Counted from the first letter of the stretch, positions 10,724 through 21,782 are shown. The stretch is 64,000 nucleotides of DNA from Leguminivora glycinivorella (GCF_023078275.1 NC_062982.1:23322695-23386694); one strand, 5' to 3'. Program-made: numbers and translations. Notes: generated by a model not told the origin, from the letters alone.

Positions 10724-11624
10724 TAAATAAATAAAATAATTGGTTAAAGAATTCGGCAGTCCTCACAAAATTCCCTAAACACGTTATCTGAAGCAAGAGA
10801 TGTAAAGAAAATGAAATATGAAAATTTCAATATAGATAGTGCACTATTTTTTCTCGAGAAAGTTGGAAATTTCCTGGAAATTTCTTTGCGAAGTAATTCT
10901 CAGACACATAAACATTATCATGGGAAAAATACAATCCAAAGTCCACCGGCCGTTGCAATAAACCTACATATACAACAAATGGGTCAGTCAACCAGTAAAA
11001 GAAAGCTATCTATTCCCATCCTGTTGCTAGTTGCAGCGTCTCATATACAAATTCGTTGATCTCAGACAAGCGTGGGCCGACATCGCTTGCCAACTAGGAC
11101 ATAATGTCTCCATAGCCGCCTACTATAACACTGAAATATATCTTTAGTCCATACATTACGCGTCGCGCTTTCCAGTGTAGAAGCGGAGTACATCACCGCG
11201 CAGCAATGCATGCAATGTAGGTGAAAAATATTGCGGAAAATTTAGTAGGAATGGAGAAATTCCCATTGTTTTGTCTGTAAGAGTTGTGCAACTAAGCGTT
11301 AAATGTTTCCTTGTCGTCTGAAATAGGTTAGAGATAATTGTTTCGTAATGAGTCGCATAGCTGCATTTCAGATGTTCTAATTTTGAGGAGTTTTGTAACT
11401 GGGTGTCGCGGATTTGATACTTCTAAATGTTATACCGTTTCTCGTGGTTTATTGGACTTTGTCACGTTCGAAACGTTAGGCCAAAAAACAATAGTGAACG
11501 ATTGGGAGACCTAATTGAGTTATTTAATTATGAATATAATACAGGTACAGGTAGTATTAGGTTAATGTTAAGTTTTTCTAATAAATAAGAACAATCATCT
11601 TTATTACTAGATTTACCTACTTTT
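10724..11624. other. Intergenic, nothing assigned
   Basis: An 82-codon frame at 10811-11059 has no recognisable domain or exon context. I see no repeat ends here. Confidence 0.35.
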
Positions 11625-12166
11625 TAGGGTTCCATAGTCAACTAGGAACCCTTATAGTTTCGCCATGTCTGTCTGTCCGTCCGTCCGTCCGTCCGTCCGC
11701 AGATAATCTCAGTAACCGTTAGTACTAGAAAGCTGAAATTTGGTACTAATATGTATATCAATCACGCCAACAAAGTGCAAAAATAAAAAATGGAAAAAAA
11801 TGTTTTATTAGGGTACCCCCCCTACATGTAAAGTGGGGGCTGATATTTTTTTTCATTCTAACCCCAACGTGTGATATAATGTTGGATAGGTATTTAAAAA
11901 TGAATAAGGGTTTCCTAAGATCGTTTTTTGATAATATTAATATTTTCGGAAATAATCGCTCCTAAAGGAAAAAAAAGTGCGTCCCCCCCTCTAAGTTTTG
12001 AATCATATGTTTAAAAAATATGAAAAAAATCACAAATGTAGAACTTTATAAAGACTTTCTAGGAAAATTATTTTGAACTTGATAGGTTCAGTAGTTTTTG
12101 AGAAAAATACGGAAAACTACGGAACCCTACACTGAGCGTGGCCCGACACGCTCTTGGCCGGTTTTT
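11625..12166 (+). mobile_element. Family F repeat, hairpin near 3' end
   Basis: Begins AGGGTTCCATAGTC with a (TCCG)n tract, contains CTTTATAAAGACTTTCT-like sequence and ends GGAACCCTACACTGAG, then the hairpin GAGCGTG/CACGCTC and TTGGCCGGTTTTT. A second copy (14640-15207) shares the last 150 or so bases almost exactly. The terminal hairpin recalls Helitron 3' ends, but no CTRR end follows. It is non-coding. Confidence 0.65.
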
Positions 12167-12640
12167 ATAAAGCAGTTAATTTGACTTTATTCAAGGTCAA
12201 ATTACTTTACCCACTAGTGGATAAAATGCGTTTTTACCCGCTGGTATTAAAGGACAAAACACGTGTTTCCGAGCTAGTGAGGGGAAAACAAATAAAACTG
12301 ATATATTTGAAGGTATCGGAACCGCCTGTTTTTTGGTGGTAATGTTTATACTTCTTTAGCACCTAGCTTTTAAGGTCTATCTAGGGTTGTCACAATATCA
12401 TTGTTTTGCTGTTTGTTTATTTATTTAAAATTTGAGTCAGGCAACAATTATATACCTATACTATATTTTATAAAAATTTCAGGCTTCCTTCATTTCTCAC
12501 GAAAATATATTTTTCTACTTTGTGGATATCTCCGCAAATTGTGATCGTAATATGTAGGCGAATTCACGTAGTCGGAAACTATTTAAAAAATAATCGCATT
12601 AAAAAAGGGGTCACCAAACAGTAATGGAAAATGACCTCGG

Positions 12641-12811
12641 GAGATGCTGGCGTCCATAGACTACGGAGACTGCTTACCACCGTACGCTTGTAAGCCATCA
12701 ACGTAGTAGCGTCGAGCAGACGGCGTAGCCAAATGGCAATCGTCGACGCCAGACGCCGACAGAAATTCAGTCTAGCTCTGTCGCGCCAATACGCAAGCGC
12801 GATATCAAAAA
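12641..12811 (+). repeat. CTCTGTCGCGCCAATAC-type repeat fragment
   Basis: Contains TAGCTCTGTCGCGCCAATAC, a core also seen near 32480, 32660, 45750 and (reverse) 58030. The block GCGTCCATAGACTACGG resembles a second repeat at 60240 and 61028. It is degenerate and lacks clear ends. Confidence 0.5.
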
Positions 12812-13150
12812 TCAAAATAATTTATTTAGCAAATAGGCCACAGGGGCACTTTTACACGTCACATGTACATATTTAGAAAATATTTAAAATTGAATTGAAA
12901 TTACAATTGATACTATTTTATACTAATTCTAAGTTCTAACTAAAGTTAACTATCTATACAATTAGTTAGAGATGTAGAAGGTCTCTAAATGTCGAATTAC
13001 AACCAAAAACTACACTAAATATAAAAAGTACAAATACAAAAAAAGTCTAAAATTACTTTAGAGGTGCAAATGACTCTAAATGTCACAACTAAAGACAAAA
13101 TGTATACTTAATCTAATTCTCCTTAGAGATGTATATGGTCTCCAAGAGTC
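12812..13150 (-). repeat. Probable LINE 3' end, minus strand
   Basis: On the minus strand it finishes GTGGCCTATTTGCTAAATAA and then an A/T-rich tail, a pattern of lepidopteran LINE 3' UTRs. Three degenerate direct repeats of a TAGAGATGT...CTCTAAATGTC block occur near 12966, 13058 and 13124. Assignment to a clade is not possible. Confidence 0.45.
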
Positions 13151-13163
13151 AAAATCATATAAC

Positions 13164-13188
13164 GATAGATAGATAGATAGAGATAGAT
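13164..13188 (+). repeat. (GATA)n microsatellite
   Basis: Short imperfect GATA tandem tract. Confidence 0.9.
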
Positions 13189-13404
13189 AACTACGAAACA
13201 GATATTATCGTGAGCGTTTGTGCATTTGGCTACGTACCCTAAGCGGATAGCCAAGACCCGCCACAGGGGGCATAGTTTATGTCAAATGCTGCAACTTTGC
13301 CTACCCGTAATGGTTAGAAATATCTTATCATAAAACGCTTTTCGGCCATAAATCACTATTTTTCAAGCCCGGCAATGTTAGGCAGAGGCAGGGTAGGCAA
13401 TGTT

Positions 13405-13588
13405 CCGTGGTGAATGACATGATGACAACATCGATCCCAGCGCGCCCTCACGAACGACAAAGAGGATGGAACGCCGGAGTGGGTTTAGTGGGTAGGGCCA
13501 AGTTTCCCCCCTCTCGATAGGGGAGGGGAAACAAACGGCGAGTCCCACATATCGTGCGTAACAGCATTCCCACTCCGTCAAAAAAAAA
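13405..13588 (+). mobile_element. Retroposed fragment with poly(A), 14-bp TSD
   Basis: The direct repeat GGGTAGGCAATGTT (13391-13404 and 13589-13602) encloses 184 bp ending in nine A. This is clear LINE-type target-primed insertion. The body contains ACGAACGACAAAGAGGATGG, GTGGGTTTAGTGGGTAGG and CATTCCCACTCCGTC. It could be a SINE or the 3' end of a LINE. Confidence 0.85.
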
Positions 13589-13602
13589 GGGTAGGCAATG
13601 TT

Positions 13603-14037
13603 GCAGCATTTTACTCATAGCTATCTCTCTCGTTCTTCCGTATTCGCGACACGGACAGTCATTGAGGATCGTTAACGCTAGTGCTCTTGGCTACGGGTTC
13701 ATGCACCTCGTGCTATTAAAAGGCGTGTAACTGCCCAATTTACACTTCCGATGACCGGAGTTTTGTTTCACTCGGCTCAATGGAGCGGAAGTTTTGTCTT
13801 TTATAGACACAACTAGAAATTCCACGGTGGATATTGGAATGTAGGTCAAATAAGAAAAAAAATAGTGTGTTGTTTTTCAGAATTCGAGTTGGCAACCTTG
13901 AGCGTTAAATGTTTAACGCGTTAAACGTTTACGCATTAGAAGTTTAACTTCAAAATTATATTTTTAAAGCGAAACTTAATACGAGAAAATTATGTTCGTT
14001 TACATAGCGCCATCTAGGCGACCGTACATTTCTCTTA
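13603..14037. other. Intergenic, GTTTAACGC repeats only
   Basis: Near 13900 several GCGTTAAA and TTTAACGC units occur, similar to a pair near 31604-31650. Nothing else is recognised. Confidence 0.4.
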
Positions 14038-14051
14038 ATGGTTCCGATGTG

Positions 14052-14364
14052 TAGCCTAGTAGTAAGAGCGTGCGACTTTAGATCCGGAGGTCGCGGGTTC
14101 GAACCCCGGCTCGTACCAATGAGTTTTTCGGAACATATGTGCGAAATGTCATTTGATATTTGCCAGTCGCTTTTCGGTGAAGGAAAACATCGTGAGGAAA
14201 CCGGACTAATTTCAATAAGGCCTAGTTACCCTTCGGTTTGGAAGGTCAGATGGCAGTCGCTTTCGTAAAACTAGTGCCTATGCCAAATCTTGGGATTAGT
14301 TGTCAAAGCGGACCCCAGGCTCCCATGAGCCGTGGCAAATGCCGGGATGACGCAAGGAGGATGA
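14052..14364 (+). mobile_element. SINE family E, full-length with tRNA head and TSD
   Basis: The tRNA-like head carries an A-box-like TAGCCTAGTAGTAAGAG and the B-box GGGTTCGAACCCCGG. The body and GGATGATG tail match the other copies. The flank ATGGTTCCGATGTG (14038-14051) is repeated with one mismatch at 14365-14378. This is the best preserved copy of the family here. Confidence 0.85.
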
Positions 14365-14639
14365 TGGTTCCGAAGTGTTTTTGTTTCTTACAATTAGACT
14401 TTATCAGTTACCTATAAGTAAGGGGGCGTCCATTAATCGCGTCATACGTTTTTGGCTTATTTTAGACCCCCCCCTCCCCCATGGTGATCTTTGGTGATAT
14501 TTTCAGGACCCCCTCCCCCCCCTGGCCAATATGACGTGTAATTTTTTGGCAACTTAAGTAGACTTTCCAACCCACGAATCAACCAAATCTTGGCGCGAAA
14601 TTCAAATTTTCTATGAGAATTAAACCTTTGCCCCCTCAT

Positions 14640-15207
14640 TTTTAAGGTTCCGTACCTACCTCAAAAAGGAAACCACTGAACCGATTAACTTGTTTGGCAC
14701 ACATTTGTAAACTTGTGACCCAAAGACGGGCATGTAATTTAAATAAAATAAAAAAACAACTATACTTTGGGGGGTAAAAGTAAAAATTAGAAATCAAACT
14801 TTTTTGAAATAGTTTTTTAGCGTGTTACATATCAAATGAAATCACTTTTTTTATTTGGAATTTTTTATGTGCTTTCCACTCAGAATCGCGAGCTCTTTCA
14901 ATCCTAATAGGAGTAAAAAAGTGTCCCAAGGTTTTACTCTATTCCGTTACCAATTTTTCAGTATGGCGGTAACGGAATGGAAGGTCTAAAAAAATATGGA
15001 AATAGTGTCCCCCTCCCCCTCTAACTTTTAAACCGTATGTTTAAAAAATATGAAAAAATCACAAAAGTAGAACTTTATAAAGACTTTCTAAGAAAATTGT
15101 TTTGAACTTGATAGGTTAAGTAGTTTTTGAGAAAAATACGGAAAACTACGGAAAACTACGGAACCCTACACTGAGCGTGGCCCGACACGCTCTTGGCCGG
15201 TTTTTTA
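14640..15207 (+). mobile_element. Family F repeat, copy 2
   Basis: Starts with AAGGTTCCGTACC and ends with GGAACCCTACACTGAG, the GAGCGTG/CACGCTC hairpin (15174-15193) and TTGGCCGGTTTT. It contains an extra GGAAAACTAC repeat near 15135 compared with copy 1. It is nested in the element at 14421-15914. Confidence 0.65.
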
Positions 15208-15332
15208 TAAATTGTTCAAAATATATTTCATTTTCAAAAATGACTTAGCGCCTCCAAAAGGCGCTTAAGCTCTTCTTGTGATGTAAGGAACCCTTGCAAC
15301 ACGAGTCCAACTCACACTTGGCCGGTTTTTGT
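15208..15332 (+). repeat. Family F-related terminal segment
   Basis: Contains CGCCTCCAAAAGGCGCTTAA and ends AACTCACACTTGGCCGGTTTTT, echoing the family F end directly upstream. It may be a second, truncated family member inserted in tandem. Confidence 0.45.
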
Positions 15333-16232
15333 GTTATGGCTCGTCTATGATTCCGCCAACGTCAAGGTTTAGGAAGGCACGCGTTTTTTGAAGACAATTG
15401 GCCGGTGAGCTCACATTTGTCAAATTTGCCGCCTTTTTTCAGTGCCATGATTAGGTTGGTCGTCTATAACCGACTGTCTGTGTACACGTGATGAGGGCAA
15501 ACTAAAAAAATCTTTGAGAATTAAAAATAACCGACTGCACACAGCTCTTTTTTTCTCACTTGATGGTCTCATCGGAAGATCAGCGCTTGGAAGTCACCAG
15601 CAACACGCTGAAATGAGGCCATTTCGTGGCACTTCGTTCCTTTCTGTTTGTGTTGTAATGTGTAATTAATCTTGACTGTGTTCACGAATAAATTATATTC
15701 TATTCTGTTCTCTTTGCACTGCACAACGCAAGTTCTGACTGTAAAAGTTGATATAATAATAGCTCAGAAATATATTTTTTTCTTTACGTTAGTGTAACAA
15801 AAAAAATACACGTGATATGTTCCTAACCCCCCCACCCCCCATGGTGATATTTGGTGATTTTTTCATGACCCCCTCCCCCCCTATACAGTATGACGCGATT
15901 AATGGACGCCCCCTAATATGTAGTAGAATCTTAAATATTAGATATTATTTAATCCAAACAGAACTTTAAATTACACATATTTACCACACACAAACCTTTG
16001 CGAACCTCGTCTAAACCATTGCAACATACCGTTCTCAACATTTGTTGTATTGCCCTAGCTGAGCGTATGTTTATTTAAAAGTACAATAAACTATAATTAT
16101 AATGGTTTTCTTAAGGCGTCTCTACACTGTCGGCAATGACAATCCATTACATAAAGGGCAACGATTCATGAGCCACTGTAAGGCATTTCTTAGCAATCCA
16201 TAATGATCACCATTGCCCATCATATCCAGAAC
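15333..16232. other. Mixed repeat debris, no gene
   Basis: TCGTCTATGATTCCGCCAAC, AAGGCACGCG recurs near 41680. At 15640-15710 there is GAATAAATTATATTCTATTC, a LINE-type poly(A) signal with a TTCTA tail. No coding sequence is recognised. Confidence 0.4.
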
Positions 16233-16482
16233 CACAGTATAATAAAGAGTACTATCGTACAGTATGGCCACTTCCTGTTTCCCGCTGAAAATGCCGCCCT
16301 CGGCGCCCTCCGGTCTCGGTTACCTCACAGCTACCGCCTGTCAAGAACGTGACCAGTCTACCTGCCATATCTCATACAAGCATGGCGTTCACGTTCACCT
16401 ACACGACCTTAGACTGTGTGCGTATTAGGACTAGGACACGCTTTTTTCATACTTATATTTGATCGTCATTGTCAAAAGTGTA
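16233..16482 (+). mobile_element. Family D element, copy 2
   Basis: CACAGTATAATAAAGAGTAC, GTACAGTATGGCCAC, CATACAAGCATGG and CACCTACACGACC appear in the same order as in the other two copies. It is more diverged at the right end, and no target duplication is seen. Confidence 0.65.
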
Positions 16483-17332
16483 GAGGGGCCATTACACTTA
16501 GAAACAATAGAAAATTACTAATCTTACACAACCTGCCCAATATTGCGTATCTTCTTGTTACTAGGGCTGTGTTTGAATGAAATGTACACCAGTCCACCCA
16601 AATCCCACCACATTTCGTATTGTATTTGAGCCATTCGAGGCGCCGAGTGTACGACCTCGAAATCTTCAGTTTGCATAGCCACTGGCACCGATATTCGAAT
16701 TTCGAACACTTGATTAAATTGGGCTTAAGTAAATCATTAAGGCTTTTGTTCTGTAGCCTTCGGAAATTGGTGAGTTCTTTGCCCCCAAAATTTTTACTAG
16801 AATTAAATACCTATAATCTAACTTATGCAGTAGTTCACCAGGAACTTAGAACCTCCATTCGCCAAAATTTACCGCGCACCCATTTGAGCTCCAATGCAAT
16901 TAGACCAGTGATACTTACCTAAATACTTATATTTTTCATCACACTTACTTGTAGAAGGGGAACCAGTAAGCAAATTAAATTTGTTATTTAAACTTTTTTT
17001 AAGTATAGCAAAGTGCCATGGCATTGCTGTGTTGGCACTATTTTGAATCAAAGTTAAGTAGAAAGAAAAACGAAGAACGAACAAAATAATTGAAAAAAAA
17101 AATGTTTCTGACTTACAAGCACACACTTATGAAAAGAGGAATGACCCTAAATGTGGATAGGTTGGTAAGACTGAGCCTGGCTGCGAGTTTGTTGCACTTG
17201 CGCCCTTTGCCGGCGGAAGCGGAGGATGCGCGGCGCATACGCCAGACGCGGCGCAGACGCAGCGACATCCGGTCAGGGCTGTGCCTAAAACATAATTAAA
17301 TGTAACCTAATAAAAATGTTACACGCCTCTCA
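16483..17332. other. Intergenic, unassigned frames only
   Basis: A 100-codon frame at 16620-16922 overlaps others on the minus strand and shows no known domain. A GC-richer block at 17180-17280 is too short to interpret. Confidence 0.35.
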
Positions 17333-17385
17333 CATAAAGGGGTAGGCAGAGCATATGAAACTACTCAAGTTTCAGTGCCACTCAT
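17333..17385 (+). repeat. Repeat family A, truncated plus copy
   Basis: AAGGGGTAGGCAGAGCATAT and AAGTTTCAGTGCCACTCA, then abruptly ends at the MITE that follows. Confidence 0.65.
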
Positions 17386-17387
17386 AG

Positions 17388-17794
17388 GGAACGTACCCAA
17401 ACTACGTGACACGTTTAGGGGGGGTCGTCAAAATACTACGCCTGGTCACAGAGGGGGAGGGGGGGGGGTCTAATTTCGTGGCACGTAAACAGTGGAATAT
17501 TGGCCCAGCAGTGGCCAGCAGTGGGACGCATATATAGCCTGGTGATGATGATGAAGGTGATGGGATGAAATGAAAACATTGTTTGAAGGCTGGAAAAAAA
17601 GATGACAAACACGCGTCATTAAAATCAAATATTAAATTTTATATCAGGCACACGAATATTTATTAACAACTTTCTGCAAAATTTGATTTAAAACTTAATT
17701 TATAAATACTACGTGAAAACTACAGGGGGATCTTGGCATATACTACGCTTGGTCACCCAGGGGGGAGGGGGGCACGTAGTTTGGGTATGTTTCC
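17388..17794. mobile_element. MITE, 407 bp, TIR TACCCAAACTACGTG
   Basis: GGAACGTACCCAAACTACGT at the left matches, with small changes, the reverse complement of the right end. Next to each end is a CACCAGGG/GGGGGAGGGG block in similar context. A LINE tail fragment (CCAGCAGTGGGACGCATATA, then GATGATGATG) lies inside near 17510-17560. The target duplication is unclear. Confidence 0.7.
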
Positions 17795-17800
17795 AATTAA

Positions 17801-17975
17801 CTATGGGTTAAATTGTGGCGTAGGAGAGGCTGGTAGTGGCAAGCTGTCACTGCGATATCAGTAATATCAGTATCACAATTTCTGTGTCTTTCAGTCCGTC
17901 AATTGCTACGAGTGACAATGAAACTTGTGCGGTCACATGTGCTCTGCCTACACCATTTGGGAATACAGATGTGAA
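17801..17975 (-). repeat. Repeat family A, minus copy
   Basis: On the minus strand it carries the usual blocks CCACAATTTAACCCATAG, GTGCTCTGCCTAC in reverse. It faces the plus-strand fragment on the other side of the MITE. Confidence 0.65.
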
Positions 17976-18211
17976 TGTATCCTTTTATTGAAATAAGTGA
18001 TGTTGTGACATATTAAAAACAAACAGAATACTTGAGGCACCGGTTCATATCTGCAAGGTGTACGGTTGGCAAGGAACCAAGCGCGAAGTCCTATAGTCTG
18101 CTGACGAAGGTGCTAGATTTAGAGCTAGCGTGGCACTACAAACAAAGGATTTTGCACTACAGACTCCACATATTGACGTTTTTAGGGACCTGGGTACCTG
18201 TCAAGCCATTT

Positions 18212-18502
18212 CCATCCTCCTTGCGTTATTTCGGCATTTGCCACGGTTCATGGGAGCATGTGGTTCGCTTTGACGACTAATCCCAAGATTTGGCGTATGC
18301 ACTAGTTTTATGAAAGCGACTGCCATCTGACATCTGTCTTATTAGGAATTAGTCCGGTTTCCTCACGATGTTTTCCTCGCAAGGCGACTGACAAATATCA
18401 AATAACATTTCACACTGTTCCGAAAAACTCATTGGTACGAGCCAGGGTTCGAATCCGCGACCGTGAAAGTCACACGCTCTTACCGCTAGGCCACCAACGC
18501 TG
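18212..18502 (-). mobile_element. SINE family E, minus copy
   Basis: CCATCCTCCTTGCGTTAT at the left, GAAAGCGACTGCCATCTGAC in the body, and the tRNA-like head (TTCGAATCCGCGACC, CTCTTACCGCTAGGCCACCA) at the right. Near full length. Confidence 0.8.
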
Positions 18503-19369
18503 TTAAGACATTTCGTCATTAGAAAATGCAGCAAATTAAAAAAATATATACGTGTTAACAATGTCTATCGTCAAATTTTTTTTATTCCTTACAGTCTCGT
18601 GTGATACATTAGTTAGTATTCTTTACAAATGGAGTCAAGTTATAGAAGGTTCAGACAAGTGCAGTTTTGGAAATGTTAATAAAATTGTTGAACCATAATT
18701 CTACAAAACGTATCATTATCATCATCATTAGCGAATCATATAATTATTGCGCTCCGTCTAGAAGTTAAGTGATCTATGTATGTCTACAAATGTTTGCCAT
18801 TGTGTATCTTAATCTGTGACTGTTATTCTTAGCTCAATGGTTCTTACAGATTTTGAAGTACTGTGTCGACTGTCGACGGTGCTTTTCTCTTCGTTTTTCA
18901 CATTTATTCAGTGATAACAATGCGGAAAAGTACGATACATAAGGTTATAATTTTATCAAACGAGTGTCATAGAATGAAACTGTGGATACGGATTAATGTA
19001 TAGCGCGGAACATCGGGTTCCATAATTTTATTTCATAATTTCAGCAAGTACTTGGGTATAGGTATAATATCCACTATATCCAGCAAAACTAATTGAAAGC
19101 TTTCATGAAAATGTTTTCGAAGTAAGTAGGTAGGTACCTCCAGCCCAACTTCTTGAAAGCCCTACCTTTTGTATTTGTTCTCAAAAAGGAAGCAATACAA
19201 GGTATCGTATAAATCGACTGTGGGATAAGGGTTCAGTTGTGACTATGGGCTAGCACTAGCAAGTTGCTACCCCTTAATTGCTAAGAGTGGAAGGAAATTT
19301 GAGCAGTTTCATTTACCTACTCTGATTTCCCTTCGGGAATACAATCGTGAATATGTAGCTCTCTTTTTC
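18503..19369. other. Intergenic, LINE tail microsatellite only
   Basis: ATTATCATCATCATCATTAG near 18712 may be the tail of a lost LINE insertion. Nothing else is recognised. Confidence 0.35.
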
Positions 19370-19765
19370 GTCAAAACCTCATCTCATGGCCGAGGGTCGT
19401 GAATCGTTGCCACCATAAGTCGCTGTACGTTGCAATTCTCTCCACTAAGGTCGATCTTTTGCCTTTCTAAAGGATCCCTGGAGCCCAACGCGTGTGACCT
19501 TCATGATTGTGCTGAACCAGCGCGTGGGTAATCCGTCTCTTTTACGATGGCCCTCCACTGGTCCGACGATCAACGCCTTCTCAAGGCTGTCAGGATCTCG
19601 TCTAGCCAAATGACCAAAGAAGCTTATTAATTCTCTCCCGGCAGATAGCAGAGAGGCGAGTATTTGAGTATATGTGTTTGGTATTGCAATAATGATGGCA
19701 ACCCTGTTGGTGACGTCACTCCATTCATGCGCAGGAGTTCATTCCGCACACGTCCCAGACGCCGG
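19370..19765 (-). pseudogene. LINE reverse-transcriptase C-terminus, decayed
   Basis: Minus-strand translation gives FFGHLARRDPDSLEKALIVG, then VEGHRKRDG, PTRWFSTIM and a KAKDRP..WRELQRTATYG ending. This order (FGH.AR, G..EG.R..GR.P.RW, A.DR..WR) is the C-terminal signature of a LINE common in Lepidoptera, similar to the RTE-type tails elsewhere in the window. Stops interrupt it (TAA TAA before the FFGH block, TAG before WRE), and no reverse-transcriptase core remains. It is a 5'-truncated dead copy. Confidence 0.7.
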
Positions 19766-20339
19766 AGCTTTTGCACGATCGGCTTTTTTATACAAGAATG
19801 TAATATGTTAATATATGTGCCTGTAATAAAACTTGCAAAGGCATTGTACCATAAATATAATATGTTTCCGACATTACTCTTTCCGGTGGAGTCGAAATTG
19901 TATAAAAGGTTTGACTTTACTTTACTTATTGGGTAGGTACTATGATCACTAAAATTCTTCATCATATCGGAGAAGATATGGAGAAGAGCGACATCTTCAA
20001 TATCTAGAAAACAATAGAAGCATTAAAGGTAAAAGCGGCGCCAACCGCCAACGCAATGATGGCTGATGGCGAATAAATTTTCGATACAAAGCCCTAATAA
20101 AATTTAACTCACTTAATAAATATATTAAGCTTGTCACAGAATCAGCGGGCGTAGCAGTAGCACACTAGTGTGATAAACCCCTATCCCTGTCGCACTTAGA
20201 AATAGTGTGAAAATGACTGCCTGACGTGATAGCCTAAATCGCGCTACAGTGCTTTCCATCACAATTGAACTCCTATTTTTTTCTAGCTAAAATCAGTTGC
20301 AAACTGCTCAATTCAGTGCCGTGTGGTGGCGGCATCAGA
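19766..20339. other. Intergenic, one short repeat
   Basis: Holds the GTAGCACACTAGT repeat near 20148-20210, also seen at 5893. No gene. Confidence 0.4.
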
Positions 20340-20543
20340 AAAAGAATAGCACCACTCCATCTCGTCCCGTGGGTGTCGGTATAAGGCGGCAGGCGACTAA
20401 GGGAAAACTGTGACGTCATTTCCAAACTCAAATGGGATTGGGCGGGGCATGTTGCCAGGCAGAGGGATGGCAGGTGGACCAAAATGTTGACCGAATGGTG
20501 GCGACTATCGGATGTAAGAAGCGCCTCGTATCCGTTTGCTCGT

Positions 20544-20660
20544 TGGGTGGACGACATTCGAAAAACTGCGGGGCACTTCTGGATGAGATTAGCCCAGGAC
20601 CGGGATAAGTGGTGTGCACGAAGGGAGGTCTATGCTCAGCAGTGGGCGATTAATGGCTGA
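20544..20660 (+). pseudogene. RTE-type LINE C-terminus
   Basis: Translates as WVDDIRKTAG, HFWMRLAQDRDKW, then REVYAQQWAING and a stop. This is the conserved end of RTE-clade ORFs (W.DDI...AG..W...AQDR..W....E.Y.QQW). The stop is followed by a TGATGATGA tail, as expected. Upstream sequence from about 20440 is probably from the same insertion but no longer reads as protein. A sister fragment is at 63838-63975. Confidence 0.75.
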
Positions 20661-20994
20661 AATGATGATGAATGATGGTAGGAGATATGCACATATCCGG
20701 GGTGCTTGCTCACAAGACCTGTGCATGTTGCCAACTCAAAAAAATAAAAAACTCTCCGAGTCATGTTTACTTTGCAGAAGATAGACACGTGAGCTGTGAC
20801 CTTCACCCACTGTTGGGCAAGGGCCGTGGGATCGCGCATGGGAACAACCCAGTCACAATCGGCACTATTACACTCAGGTAGAACACTATGAGTAACTGAT
20901 ATGCCTGTTAAGGTGCCTTACAACAATTGCAGCGGCAAAACCTTAGGATTAAAAACCTGTCAGCTAAACTAAACCTAAACCTTCTCCTAAACTA
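20661..20994. other. Intergenic, nothing assigned
   Basis: A CTTCACCCACTGTTGGGCAA segment near 20800 resembles a minus-strand LINE tail, but it is short. No other feature. Confidence 0.35.
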
Positions 20995-21049
20995 TCCATA
21001 CTAATATTATAAATGGGAAAGTGTGTGTGTGTCTGTTTGTTTGTCCGTC
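20995..21049 (+). mobile_element. Helitron-like head, truncated
   Basis: TCCATACTAATATTATAAAT and GGGAAAGTGTGTGTG, TTTGTTTGTCCGTC match the head of the Lep1-type copies at 54957 and 62362. The copy stops after about 55 bases and runs straight into the LINE fragment at 21059. Confidence 0.65.
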
Positions 21050-21058
21050 ATATCAGCG

Positions 21059-21132
21059 TGAGAGACTCTCGCTAGAAAGAAATTACCTCTAATATAAGGG
21101 TCGGACGTAGAAGGCGGATATCTTGGACAGGA
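21059..21132 (+). pseudogene. Fragment of LINE endonuclease-domain end
   Basis: GAGAGACTCTCGCTAG, AGAAGGCGG and ATCTTGGACA match, in order, the end of the LINE frame at 49150-49215. About 70 bases survive. It joins the Helitron-like head with no clear target duplication. Confidence 0.5.
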
Positions 21133-21376
21133 TGGGTAAGAATGCTTGGGCAGAGATTTTCGAGACTGGCGTTTAGCGTCAAGATCTCCCCAATGGAAAC
21201 ATTTGTCAAAAGAAATATGTCATAGAAAATCAAGCGGGACAGTAACAAGCAGTAAGTAGTAGAAGTAGCTTTGATATTTTAACGTGTCTTTGAAGGAACA
21301 GAAAACACAGTCAGTTATTTGTTAAGCGAGCCTACTATAGGCTCGCTGAGTCGAGTCTCATTAATTCACCTTCTGC

Positions 21377-21465
21377 ATTTCTTATGCTGCGTCTATTGTC
21401 TATGCGACGCGTCGAATCCTATTCAAATGTATGAGGACTCAAATCGACGCGGCTCGATTCTAGCG
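21377..21465 (-). repeat. Inverted partner of the 5.1-kb repeat
   Basis: GCGACGCGTCGAATCC, ATTCAAATGTATGAG and GGCTCGATTC mirror the plus-strand repeat at 5100-5190. Confidence 0.6.
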
Positions 21466-21782
21466 ACGCCAGACTTTAGTTGGACGGCACCTTAAGCGTG
21501 TCCTTTGTCACAATTAGTCACAAAAACTGCGCACGGGCCGCGGATTTATGAATGGCGCCGATCTCTAGGGAACCGAGCGTACACAAGCTTCCCGATACAA
21601 CAATACATATATTTTATAATTATTAAATTATAATGATTATTTGCGTTGCGTGTCAGATGTCAACTATGGTTTGACGAAACTCTGACGCAACGCCGCGACA
21701 CCATTTTTCTTTGCGACGCTCAAAAAAATGCAGTTGAGTGTATTTAGGAGCAAGTTAACATACATTCAAGCATGTTTTTCCA

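Larger units (their letters stand above)
14421..15914. mobile_element. Inverted-repeat element, 27-bp TIR, invaded
   Basis: AGGGGGCGTCCATTAATCGC begins a terminal repeat matched over 27 bases at the right end. Subterminal CCCCCATGGTGAT and ACCCCCTCCCCCC blocks occur on both sides in the same orientation. No transposase frame is present; the interior holds two family F pieces (14640-15332). No identical target duplication could be seen. An alternative reading is two separate short MITEs. Confidence 0.7.
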
